A stretch of 6,499 bases of DNA from Candidatus Saccharimonadota bacterium (GCA_028289185.1 JAQGGV010000077.1:1-6499), one strand, 5' to 3'. Counted from the stretch's first letter, positions 1-6,064 are shown. A program made the numbers and translations. The notes: a model not told the origin generated them from the sequence alone.

Positions 1-7
1 AAAATGT

Positions 8-36
8 TTGACATTATAAAAAATATGTTTTATAGT
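8..36 (+). promoter_or_regulatory. Sigma-70-type promoter of the regulator gene
   Basis: A perfect -35 TTGACA lies at 8-13 and a -10 TATAGT (5 of 6 consensus bases) at 31-36, separated by exactly 17 nt of A+T-rich spacer. Transcription should start near 43, leaving a 5' leader of about 55 nt before the ATG at 98. The -10 box covers a GTG at 35 that opens the same reading frame, so that GTG would lie outside the transcript and cannot be the start used from this promoter. The promoter probably also serves the ATPase gene downstream, since no convincing terminator separates the two. Confidence 0.85.
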
Positions 37-82
37 GAATAACAAGAACCTAATATTAATATCCTATAACCTGGGTGAGGCA

Positions 83-89
83 GAGAGGA
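83..89 (+). promoter_or_regulatory. Ribosome binding site that fixes the start at 98
   Basis: GAGAGGA ends 8 nt before the ATG at 98. Together with the promoter position, it makes 98 the start rather than the in-frame GTG at 35, which would add 21 residues. Confidence 0.7.
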
Positions 90-97
90 CGAACCGA

Positions 98-1162
98 ATG
101 AGCCAGGCTCCAACCAAGACTATCATCGAAGCTACAGCGGTCGACATCGACAGCGCCATTGACGCAATTTTGAGTGCCGTCGAGCAAGAACGCGAACGAG
201 AAATTATTACCCGCCGTTTTGGTTTGTATGATCGCAAAGAGACTCTGGAACAGATTGGTGAGCTGCTTGGCATCACCCGTGAACGCGTTCGTCAGCTTGA
301 AAAAGCTATCCTCATCCGTCTGAAAATTGCCGGCGAAGAGGGTAAAATCTCTGCTATCCAGACTTTGGAAAAAGCATTTGTCCGTGAACTAAGCGAAATG
401 GGTCGTCTGGCAACCGTTGCCGACCTTGCCGATGCCGTACTAGAGGGCAAAACAACACCTCTATCTCGTGCTCGTGTCCAATTCGCTGCAACCCTGGCAC
501 CACGCCTGACTGTTGTTGACGAAAACGACAACTACAAAGCATCTGTTGGCATCGCTGAATACGGTGATGAAAAGAAAATCCGCGAGCAGGTTGATGCTGT
601 TGTGCTTGCAGTCAAAAAGCACGGTGAGCCATTGACGATTGAAGCACTTCATGACCAGCTAAACCATGAACACCCGTCACACGTAAGAGCACTTGCGACT
701 GTTAGCAAGCATTTGTCAAACCTCAAAGACATGTGGGGCCTAAACAAATGGCCAACGGTAAACCCTAAAAACATTCGTGACAAAATCTATGTTATTCTGG
801 CTGAAAACGGCAAACCTATGCACTTTTCTGAGATTGCAAACTCTATCAAGGGCAGCAACTTTAGTCGCAAAAACGTTACGACGCAGGCTATTCACAACGA
901 ACTTATCAAAGACAAGCGTTTCGTCCTGATCGGCCGTGGCATCTACGCCCTCGACAGCTGGGGTTACAGCAAGGGAACCGTCGCCGATACTATCGCTGAC
1001 ATCCTGCGTGCCAGCAGCGAGCCACTACACCGCGACGAAATCGTCAAACGTGTCCTAAAGAGCCGCCAGGTCAAGGAAACAACCATCCTGTTGAACCTGC
1101 AGAGCAAACCGCAATTCAAGCGCGTTGCGAAAGCTACCTACGCCCTCGCAGAAGAGAAATAG
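98..1162 (+). CDS. Sigma-70 region 4 / HARE-HTH-like DNA-binding regulator
   Basis: A 354-residue protein. Residues about 15-77 read as sigma-70 region 4: the stretch RRFGLYDRKETLEQIGELLG is followed by GITRERVRQLEKA, the canonical -35-recognition helix-turn-helix. No region 1, 2 or 3 is present, so it cannot melt a -10 element and is not a complete sigma factor. Residues about 160-354 look like tandem winged-helix units of HARE-HTH/RpoE-delta type: one near 160-215, one near 225-286 (KPMHFSEIANSI, ending GRGIYALDSWG) and one near 295-351 (EPLHRDEIVKRV, ending KATYALAEE). The region 4 assignment is clear from sequence. The three-unit reading of the C-terminal half is less sure. By inference it is a transcription regulator that binds promoter DNA, RNA polymerase or both. 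It is the first gene after a strong promoter and lies 59 nt upstream of the ATPase gene, possibly in one operon. Confidence 0.85.
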   Translation: MSQAPTKTIIEATAVDIDSAIDAILSAVEQEREREIITRRFGLYDRKETLEQIGELLGITRERVRQLEKAILIRLKIAGEEGKISAIQTLEKAFVRELSEMGRLATVADLADAVLEGKTTPLSRARVQFAATLAPRLTVVDENDNYKASVGIAEYGDEKKIREQVDAVVLAVKKHGEPLTIEALHDQLNHEHPSHVRALATVSKHLSNLKDMWGLNKWPTVNPKNIRDKIYVILAENGKPMHFSEIANSIKGSNFSRKNVTTQAIHNELIKDKRFVLIGRGIYALDSWGYSKGTVADTIADILRASSEPLHRDEIVKRVLKSRQVKETTILLNLQSKPQFKRVAKATYALAEEK

Positions 1163-1221
1163 TCTCGCGCCTAGCATAAGCTTGCTAACAGAGAGCCAAG
1201 GTGGGACAATAGAACAGTAAT

Positions 1222-4140
1222 ATGGAAATATTTTCGTGGATTATCGGACTACTGCTTTCGTGGTATGTCTGGGTGCCGGTCGTACTGATCCTGGGCTATT
1301 TGACATGGCGAAATTACCAGAAGGTTGACGCCGTCCGTGCCATCGAAAGCACGCTGTTAGTCCTGGAGATTCCAAAGGCAAATGACAAGAAGGAACTTGC
1401 CGCCGAAACGATGTTTGCAAGTTTGCACGGTATTTTGCGTGACAAACCAGAGCTGAAACAAACTGGCGGTATACAGGAACACCTGAGTTTTGAAATTGCA
1501 TCTGTCAACGGACAGATCCGTTTCTATGTGTGGGTGCCAACGTCGCTACGAAGTTTTGTCGAAGGTCAGATTTATTCACAATATCCAACGGTGCAGATTC
1601 ACGAAGCCGAGGAGGACTACGTTGCTCACGAACGGAATCACAGTGTTATTTACACGAGTGAAATCACGCTGACGGGTAGCGAGTTTATGCCAATCAAGAC
1701 ATTCCAGTCATTCGAGGTTGACCCGTTGGCTGGTATTACTGGTACGCTTGCGAAACTCGAGACTACCGGCGAGGAAATCTGGATTCAAGTACTGACACGA
1801 CCGATTGCCGACAACTGGCACAAATCGGCTGACGCATGGATTAAACGTACCAAAGGCGGCGGGGGAGGGGGGCTGTTATCATCCCTATCCGACGGCAAGG
1901 GACTTGATGCGAAATGGCTGCTCAGTGCCCTAGAAGCACTATGGAAACCGCCAGAAATGGGTGCCGGCGGCAAAGTCGCTGCACCTGAAATCAGCGAGCG
2001 TGCGAAAACACAGATTAGCGAAGCAGAGAAGAAGGCGACCAAACTTGGCTACCAGGTCAAGATTCGTTTGGTGTATCTGGGCGAAAGCCAAACAAACGCC
2101 AAACTGCAGATGCAGGCGATTGTCGGTACCTTCAAACAGTTCAACAGCACCAACCTCAATGGGTTCAAGATTTCGTCGGCCAGCATGAACAAGGAAGATC
2201 TGGATAAGTATAAGGCGCGCCTATTCCTGGATAAAGGTTACATCCTGAACATCGAGGAATTGGCCAGCGTCTATCACTTGCCGCACACCAATGTGGAAAC
2301 GCCGAACATCGTCTGGGCCAGCTCCAAAACCGCCGAGCCACCAGCCAAGCTGCCGATCCTGACTGGCAACGACGCCATCGACGAAAACATCAGCGCCTTT
2401 GGCCTGACGAATTTCCGCGGAATCAACCACCAATTTGGAATGCTACGCACCGACCGTTCACGTCACCTGTATATCATCGGCCAGACTGGTGCTGGTAAGT
2501 CCGGTACGCTCGCGCTGTTGGCGCTGAGCGACATCTATCACAACCAGGGCTACGCCATCATCGACCCGCATGGTGACTTTGCCATCGACAATATGAAATT
2601 CATCCCGCCCTCACGACTAAAGGACGTTGTGTATTTCAACCCAGCCGACACGGCATTCCCACTCGGATTTAACCCGCTCGAAGTCACCGACCCGAATATG
2701 AAATCCAATATCACCTCCGAAATGATCGGGGTTCTGTACCGTATGTTCGCCGAATCATGGGGACCGCGTTTGGAGTACATTTTGCGTTATACCATCCTGG
2801 CACTACTGGACCGACCCGAAACAACCATGCTCGACATTACGCGTATGCTGACTGACAAAAAGTTCCGCAAAGACACGCTCAAATACTGTAACGATACTGT
2901 CGTGCTACAGTTTTGGAACATCGAATTTGCCAGCTGGACCGAGAAGTTTCAGTCTGAGGCTATCGCGCCAATCCTGAACAAAGTCGGTGCCTTTACGGCC
3001 AACCCTATTATCCGAAATATTATCGGACAGCCACACTCGACATTTAACATCCGCGAAATTATGGACAATGGCAAAATCCTGATCGTGAACCTGTCGAAGG
3101 GTCTGCTGGGTGAGGACAACTCGGGCATCCTGGGTGCACTGCTCGTTACCAAAATCCAGCTGGCCGCCATGAGCCGCAGCGACATTCCGAATATCGAAGA
3201 TCGCCGCGCGTTCTACCTATACGTGGACGAGTTTCAGAACTTTGCCACTGATTCATTTGCGACAATCCTGTCTGAAGCCCGTAAGTACGGCCTGAACCTA
3301 ACCGTCGCAAACCAGTACATTTCACAGATGAGCGATACCGTTCGTGGCGCTGTATTTGGTAACGTCGGTAGCATGATTAGCTTCCGTGTCTCGGCCGACG
3401 ATGCACCGATACTCGCCAAACAGTTCGAACCAGAGTTTGAGCCAAACGATTTGCTGCAAATGAATAACCGAAACTTCGTCATGAACATGGTGATAAATGG
3501 TGAAAAGGTACCGGCATTTAGCGCTCGCACCCTGCAGTTGCCGCCTGCGCAGACCGACAATTCAAAGCTGATTATCGAAAATACTCGGCAACTACACGGC
3601 CAACCACGCGAGCTGATCGAACAGATGATTAGTGATATGATTCTGCCGCCAGAGAACCTCCAGAAGCGTCCTGCGGCCCCACAGCCACAATCCGGTGCCC
3701 AGGCCAGGCAATGGCCGATTGATAGCGGTGCTAAGCCTGTTGCGGCTACCCCTGTTCCAACAGAGGTGAATTCTACTGAACATATCCCAGATACCACCCC
3801 TGTTACAACAGAGGTGAGGCATGAGCCAAACCACCCCAAGATTATTGTCGAAACGCCGGCCGGTGAGGCAGCAATCGGAAGGATTGAGGAATCTGATGGT
3901 GACGCACCGAAAAAGAAACGCCGACGTCGTAGGAAGTCGGGCGGTGGCGAGAATAGCGAGAACAATGAAACCAATAGGGTTAGTGAAGGTAATCCCGTGG
4001 CCAACGCGCCCGCAAGCAGCCATGAAGCGAGACCGCAACCAACTATTCCACCTCGTCCCACCAGCCCACCACCAAAGCCCGTTCAGGCTCAGCCCGTCGA
4101 GACCAGCGATGATTCGCTAGGCCTTCTGCGCATACGATAA
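1222..4140 (+). CDS. Membrane-anchored VirD4/TraG-like DNA-transfer ATPase
   Basis: A 972-residue protein. Residues about 5-28 form one hydrophobic membrane helix. Residues about 40-350 form a soluble domain that I associate, from memory, with an uncharacterised domain fused to this ATPase in CPR bacteria (DUF8128). Residues about 400-780 are the motor: Walker A GQTGAGKS at 420-427, IIDPHGD at 446-452, Walker B YLYVDEFQNF at 665-674, and ARKYGLNLTVANQY at 686-699 carrying the sensor-like Gln698. This order is that of VirD4/TraG/TraD coupling proteins and their HerA/FtsK relatives, which act as hexameric motors moving DNA or nucleoprotein through the membrane. Residues about 811-972 are disordered, rich in Pro, Ala and Thr, with a basic cluster KKKRRRRRK at 897-905. 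A glycine run (212-217) sits in the N-terminal domain. The ATG at 1222 lacks a well-spaced Shine-Dalgarno: AAGGTGGG at 1198-1205 is 16 nt away. The family is well supported; the substrate is unknown. Confidence 0.88.
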   Translation: MEIFSWIIGLLLSWYVWVPVVLILGYLTWRNYQKVDAVRAIESTLLVLEIPKANDKKELAAETMFASLHGILRDKPELKQTGGIQEHLSFEIASVNGQIRFYVWVPTSLRSFVEGQIYSQYPTVQIHEAEEDYVAHERNHSVIYTSEITLTGSEFMPIKTFQSFEVDPLAGITGTLAKLETTGEEIWIQVLTRPIADNWHKSADAWIKRTKGGGGGGLLSSLSDGKGLDAKWLLSALEALWKPPEMGAGGKVAAPEISERAKTQISEAEKKATKLGYQVKIRLVYLGESQTNAKLQMQAIVGTFKQFNSTNLNGFKISSASMNKEDLDKYKARLFLDKGYILNIEELASVYHLPHTNVETPNIVWASSKTAEPPAKLPILTGNDAIDENISAFGLTNFRGINHQFGMLRTDRSRHLYIIGQTGAGKSGTLALLALSDIYHNQGYAIIDPHGDFAIDNMKFIPPSRLKDVVYFNPADTAFPLGFNPLEVTDPNMKSNITSEMIGVLYRMFAESWGPRLEYILRYTILALLDRPETTMLDITRMLTDKKFRKDTLKYCNDTVVLQFWNIEFASWTEKFQSEAIAPILNKVGAFTANPIIRNIIGQPHSTFNIREIMDNGKILIVNLSKGLLGEDNSGILGALLVTKIQLAAMSRSDIPNIEDRRAFYLYVDEFQNFATDSFATILSEARKYGLNLTVANQYISQMSDTVRGAVFGNVGSMISFRVSADDAPILAKQFEPEFEPNDLLQMNNRNFVMNMVINGEKVPAFSARTLQLPPAQTDNSKLIIENTRQLHGQPRELIEQMISDMILPPENLQKRPAAPQPQSGAQARQWPIDSGAKPVAATPVPTEVNSTEHIPDTTPVTTEVRHEPNHPKIIVETPAGEAAIGRIEESDGDAPKKKRRRRRKSGGGENSENNETNRVSEGNPVANAPASSHEARPQPTIPPRPTSPPPKPVQAQPVETSDDSLGLLRIR
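3748..3815 (+). repeat. Two near-palindromic in-frame repeats inside the ATPase gene
   Basis: Two 22-nt direct repeats (3748-3769 and 3796-3817) differ at one base and are spaced 48 nt, or 16 codons, apart. Each has the form ACCCCTGTT, two bases, AACAGAGGT, an inverted repeat with one mismatch (3748-3767 and 3796-3815). They encode TPVPTEV and TPVTTEV in the disordered tail. The same 9-mer recurs in the intergenic DNA further right, which ordinary protein-level repetition would not explain. Confidence 0.8.
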
Positions 4141-4144
4141 AGAA

Positions 4145-4156
4145 GGGGCGAACCCC
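4145..4156 (+). other. Small GGGG/CCCC hairpin after the ATPase gene
   Basis: GGGG, loop CGAA, CCCC starts 4 nt after the TAA of the ATPase gene. It could slow polymerase or protect the 3' end of the message. No run of T follows (ACTTACG), so I do not call it an intrinsic terminator. Confidence 0.3.
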
Positions 4157-4184
4157 ACTTACGCATAGGTGCTCATGCTATGAT
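4156..4184 (+). promoter_or_regulatory. Extended -10 promoter of the small membrane protein gene
   Basis: TGC followed by TATGAT (4176-4184) matches an extended -10 element. The -35 position, 17 nt upstream, reads CACTTA and is poor, as is usual when the -10 is extended. The predicted start point near 4191 is only about 2 nt before the ATG at 4193, and no Shine-Dalgarno precedes that ATG. The message would therefore be nearly leaderless. This is inferred from sequence only. Confidence 0.5.
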
Positions 4185-4192
4185 AAGAACAT

Positions 4193-4504
4193 ATGGATAA
4201 CTCGTCCCAGCTCCTGAATACGCTCACCAGCGGTTCTAATGGTGGCAGCAGTACATCACAGGTGCTATCCGGCATTCAGTCACAAATGGGCCTATTGCTC
4301 TGGGTTGGCACGATTGCATCAATCATTGTCACAATCATGTTCGTTGTTTACCTGATATACAAGATGCGTGTCCAGTCAGCGATTCTGCGGATGGACAAAA
4401 ACCTGCAACGCTTGGTTGACTATCAAGTTCCTAAGACCGACAAGGTTGCAGAGAAAGTCGTAGAGAAGGTACCAACTATCGACAACGAAGATCCTGAGAA
4501 CTGA
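4193..4504 (+). CDS. Small single-span membrane protein
   Basis: A 103-residue protein of no family I can name. Residues 1-32 are polar and rich in Ser, Gly and Asn. Residues about 33-57 form one long hydrophobic helix (GLLLWVGTIASIIVTIMFVV). It is followed by a basic segment, KMRVQSAILRMDKN, which by the positive-inside rule would face the cytoplasm. The last 25 residues are charged, with a repeated VAEK/VVEK pattern. It lies 52 nt after the membrane-anchored ATPase gene on the same strand, so a partner role at the same membrane complex is a fair guess but unproved. The start is the only ATG near the frame opening and follows an extended -10 promoter with no ribosome binding site. It ends with TGA. 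Confidence 0.75.
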   Translation: MDNSSQLLNTLTSGSNGGSSTSQVLSGIQSQMGLLLWVGTIASIIVTIMFVVYLIYKMRVQSAILRMDKNLQRLVDYQVPKTDKVAEKVVEKVPTIDNEDPEN

Positions 4505-4517
4505 GAAAAATAGCTAC

Positions 4518-4628
4518 GAACAAAAATAGAACATTAATGATCCCTGGCAACAGGAGTCGATTTGTGTATTACCCCTGTTAATCACGGTTATAGTAAGTCC
4601 TGATGACCCCCGTTGCACCCCTGTAAAT
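4518..4628. repeat. Modular intergenic repeat, left copy
   Basis: Three blocks are shared, in the same order, with the right copy near 6421. Block A (4518-4538) starts GAACA, ends ATAGAACATTAAT and matches 6421-6441 at 20 of 21 positions. Block B, ACCCCTGTTAAT (4571-4582), is identical to 6462-6473. Block C, TGACCCC (4604-4610), is identical to 6493-6499. The DNA between blocks has diverged, and the A-B gap is 12 nt longer here. Two further ACCCC elements follow at 4606 and 4617. AACAGGAGT at 4549-4557 can pair with ACCCCTGTT at 4571-4579 (8 of 9 pairs). Confidence 0.75.
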
Positions 4629-4757
4629 ATATAACCGGTAGATTTGGCGTACATGATGCATAAACGTATATATAAAAGCCCAAACGCCCGGCAGGCGAAT
4701 GTGAAGACTATGCAGTGGGTGAGAATAACAATAACGCAAACAAAATAGGACAGACGA

Positions 4758-4781
4758 TGGGAAAACTGGTGGGAAAACTGG
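4758..4781. repeat. 12-bp perfect tandem repeat
   Basis: TGGGAAAACTGG occurs twice head to tail. In the micro-ORF beginning at 4757 it encodes GKLV then GKLD. Twelve bases keep the frame, but the peptide is only 20 residues, so it may be a simple slippage duplication. Confidence 0.85.
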
Positions 4782-4965
4782 ATGATATGGATGAATACGC
4801 AGTCACATACCATAGATAGTTCTTACGTCGCACAATATATCTTGGACAATATTTCAATAATATTTTATACATAAGCATTATAAATCACTTTTCACCTCTG
4901 TTGGCGCACTCTTAATACTCGTAAAAACAGGGTCGTAGAAAAAACAACGGGCAAACCGCTTAACG

Positions 4966-4997
4966 TTGACCAGAGATAGTAGGCGTGTTTTTATAAA
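4966..4997 (+). promoter_or_regulatory. Candidate promoter for the 83-residue gene
   Basis: TTGACC at 4966-4971 matches the -35 consensus at 5 of 6 positions. Exactly 17 nt later is TTTTAT (4989-4994). A better -10, TATAAA (4992-4997), overlaps it but leaves a 20-nt spacer. Either gives a start point about 30-35 nt before the GTG at 5036, in keeping with a short leader carrying the Shine-Dalgarno. Confidence 0.45.
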
Positions 4998-5024
4998 TTT
5001 GTCAGACTACGTTGTCCATTTATG

Positions 5025-5029
5025 AGGAG
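5025..5029 (+). promoter_or_regulatory. Ribosome binding site that fixes the start at 5036
   Basis: AGGAG, inside GAGGAGAGAGAA, ends 6 nt before the GTG at 5036. A TTG at 5012 in the same frame lies upstream of this site and has none of its own, so the GTG is the better start. Confidence 0.75.
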
Positions 5030-5035
5030 AGAGAA

Positions 5036-5287
5036 GTGGCAAACACAATTGAGCTGTACACGCCGGTATGGGTGAGACTGACAGAAACCGGCGAGCAACA
5101 TCTCCTTGCACATTACATAAGGAAAAAGGGGAGTAGAGATGAAGGAGCGGCAGCTTTAAGAGTCCACAATGTGGGCGAAGGTTGGCGCAGGTTCAAATTC
5201 GAAGAGCTGTTGATTATTTTTGGCGGCGAAGTAGAAAATCGAGCCATCATGTTCAATGGCCTTATCTATCTCATCGACCCAACCTAA
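5036..5287 (+). CDS. Unrecognised 83-residue protein
   Basis: I do not recognise this protein. From the GTG it is a soluble, mixed alpha/beta-looking 83-mer with no signal peptide or membrane helix. It has a Trp/Tyr-containing N-terminus (ELYTPVWVRLTETGEQHLLA), a charged middle (KKGSRDEG), then GEGWRRFKFEELLIIFGGE and a hydrophobic C-terminal strand FNGLIYLIDP. Its own candidate promoter, a strong Shine-Dalgarno and an immediate terminator make it a free-standing single-gene unit. It is convergent with the - strand gene at 5410-5964. The surrounding DNA is more A+T-rich than the left half of the window and is flanked by repeats, so an accessory or acquired gene is likely. Function is unknown. 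Confidence 0.7.
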   Translation: MANTIELYTPVWVRLTETGEQHLLAHYIRKKGSRDEGAAALRVHNVGEGWRRFKFEELLIIFGGEVENRAIMFNGLIYLIDPT

Positions 5288-5346
5288 ACCCCGCGATTCA
5301 CGACCAAATTGCTAGGCAATCCCTGCGTTCTGAACGTGGGGTTTTT
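5286..5346 (+). terminator. Branched intrinsic terminator of the 83-residue gene
   Basis: AAACCCC (5286-5292) pairs with GGGGTTT (5338-5344), and the T run continues to 5346. The 45 nt between contains two more hairpins: ATTGC-TAG-GCAAT (5308-5320) and CGTT-CTG-AACG (5327-5335 with flanking C/G at 5326 and 5336). The result is a three-way, clover-like fold. The outer stem begins in the TAA stop codon. The shape is larger than a usual terminator. Confidence 0.6.
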
Positions 5347-5375
5347 GCCTTTGTAATCATAAAACTATACATCAT

Positions 5376-5401
5376 GTGTCCCTATTATCAAGTAGGGGCA
5401 C
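5376..5401 (-). terminator. Hairpin after the - strand 184-residue gene
   Basis: GTGTCCCTA (5376-5384) and TAGGGGCAC (5393-5401) pair at 8 of 9 positions around an 8-nt loop. It lies 9 nt beyond the TGA of the - strand gene. The following - strand DNA has only a short delayed T tract (AGTTTT), so termination may be weak. Confidence 0.45.
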
Positions 5402-5409
5402 TATTCGAT

Positions 5410-5964
5410 TCACGATTCCGGAAATATAAGAGTGGCGTCCATCAATTCAATTAATCCTAAAGCGTCGACACTTTCAATAGTACCTTCAACATAGTAAACC
5501 TCATCTTCATGTATGGTTTGTAATCTTGGATACTGACTTTTAACCACGTAACATACGACGCCTTGACCAAATAACTCATCCTCTTTTTTATACGTACCAA
5601 TAACAGAAAGAAGGGTATCGTCATATTTATTAATCATTGCCAGCTCTAATTTCCAGATAACTTTATTTCCTTCATAGTACGTTCCGGCTTCTTCTCTTTG
5701 GTATGGTGGGCGTTTGCTAATATCTTCACGTATTTCAAAAGGGGTTGGCCCCTTCTGCTTAATCTTTTCTGCAATGATCTCTTGCTGAGTAAACTTTTGA
5801 TTGTATATCTTTGTAACATTATTATTCGTGCTATTGTCGACGATATTGGTAACCGGACTGTTATCACCACGTGTTTTATTACGTGTTTTGATAACTGGCG
5901 AATTCTCCTTATGAGTCTTAAAGCTCATTTTTTCGAATAGATTTTTAAACAATGGTGGTATCAT
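5410..5964 (-). CDS. Unrecognised protein with OB-fold-like C-terminal domain
   Basis: A 184-residue protein I cannot assign to a named family. Residues 1-19 are basic and amphipathic. Residues 20-57 form an Asn/Ser/Thr-rich linker with the motif NSPV twice (HKENSPVIK, GDNSPVTNI), then STNNN, a pattern I have seen as short beta-rich spacers in other proteins. A short helix (58-70) follows. Residues about 95-183 look like a beta barrel, ending VYYVEGTIESVDALGLIELM, a pattern that resembles OB-fold (tRNA_anti-like) domains. That likeness is weak and unsearched. There is no membrane helix or signal peptide. AAGGAGG precedes the ATG by only 3 nt; a second in-frame ATG at 5928 (MSFKTHKE) lacks a site. 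It is convergent with the 83-residue gene and uses TGA as its stop. Confidence 0.72.
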   Translation of the reverse strand: MIPPLFKNLFEKMSFKTHKENSPVIKTRNKTRGDNSPVTNIVDNSTNNNVTKIYNQKFTQQEIIAEKIKQKGPTPFEIREDISKRPPYQREEAGTYYEGNKVIWKLELAMINKYDDTLLSVIGTYKKEDELFGQGVVCYVVKSQYPRLQTIHEDEVYYVEGTIESVDALGLIELMDATLIFPES

Positions 5965-5967
5965 AAG

Positions 5968-5974
5968 CCTCCTT
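5968..5974 (-). promoter_or_regulatory. Strong but close Shine-Dalgarno
   Basis: On the - strand AAGGAGG is followed by CTT and then the ATG at 5964. The core is perfect, but the 3-nt spacer is shorter than usual. No other start codon fits better, so 5964 is kept. Confidence 0.6.
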
Positions 5975-6001
5975 ACTACCCATAAGATATCTACTAGGGT
6001 T

Positions 6002-6012
6002 AGAATACCATT
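6002..6012 (-). promoter_or_regulatory. Tentative extended -10 for the - strand 184-residue gene
   Basis: On the - strand TGG is followed by TATTCT, an extended -10 with 4 of 6 consensus bases, about 40 nt before the start codon and downstream of the terminator at 6032-6064. The -35 position is poor (TTTTAT). This is a weak call. Confidence 0.3.
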
Positions 6013-6026
6013 TTAGGAAATCAGAT

Positions 6027-6064
6027 AAAAGGGCTTGCGCGCGGGTAACCTTAGCGCGCAAGCC
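6027..6064 (-). terminator. Strong intrinsic terminator, 11-bp perfect stem
   Basis: Read on the - strand, GGCTTGCGCGC (6064-6054) and GCGCGCAAGCC (6042-6032) form a perfect 11-bp G+C-rich stem with an 11-nt loop, followed by CTTTTATC. The + strand side has no T run, so it acts on - strand transcription. Its first base is the last base of the TAG that closes the interrupted frame at 6064-6426. It separates that gene from the 184-residue gene. Confidence 0.8.

Larger units (their letters stand above)
4505..4965. other. A+T-rich stretch with repeats and micro-ORFs, no convincing gene
   Basis: No gene of normal quality is seen here. It holds the left copy of the modular repeat (4518-4628) and two tiny + strand frames. 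One is 4653-4748 (31 codons, starting MMHKRIYK) with no Shine-Dalgarno. The other is 4757-4819 (20 codons, starting MGKLVGKLDD) with AGGA 6 nt before its ATG. A - strand frame at 4514-4813 reads as Cys- and Phe-rich, has no ribosome binding site and runs through the repeat, so I do not accept it. A 12-bp tandem repeat lies at 4758-4781. The later part (4820-4900) is very A+T-rich with two AATATT palindromes. It may be decayed genes, an untranslated RNA or an integration region. Confidence 0.5.

Noticed and set aside
35..97. GTG start at 35 extending the regulator by 21 residues
   Set aside because: The GTG overlaps the -10 box of the promoter and would lie outside the transcript; ATG at 98 has a well-placed Shine-Dalgarno.
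1172..1187. Hairpin between the regulator and ATPase genes as a terminator
   Set aside because: Only TAGCA/TGCTA (5 bp) with no T run; too weak to end transcription.
3234..4061. 275-codon - strand frame opposite the ATPase tail
   Set aside because: It lies entirely within the well-supported ATPase gene, is low-complexity and has no independent support; it is an antisense shadow.
4514..4813. 99-codon - strand frame
   Set aside because: Rich in Cys and Phe, with no ribosome binding site, and it reads straight through the intergenic repeat; more likely chance.
5012..5035. TTG start for the 83-residue gene
   Set aside because: The strong AGGAG lies between this TTG and the GTG at 5036, so the GTG fits better.
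5277..5346. Integron attC site after the 83-residue gene
   Set aside because: ACCCAAC at 5277-5283 fits one core site, but there is no matching GTTGGGT on the other side and no integrase is visible.
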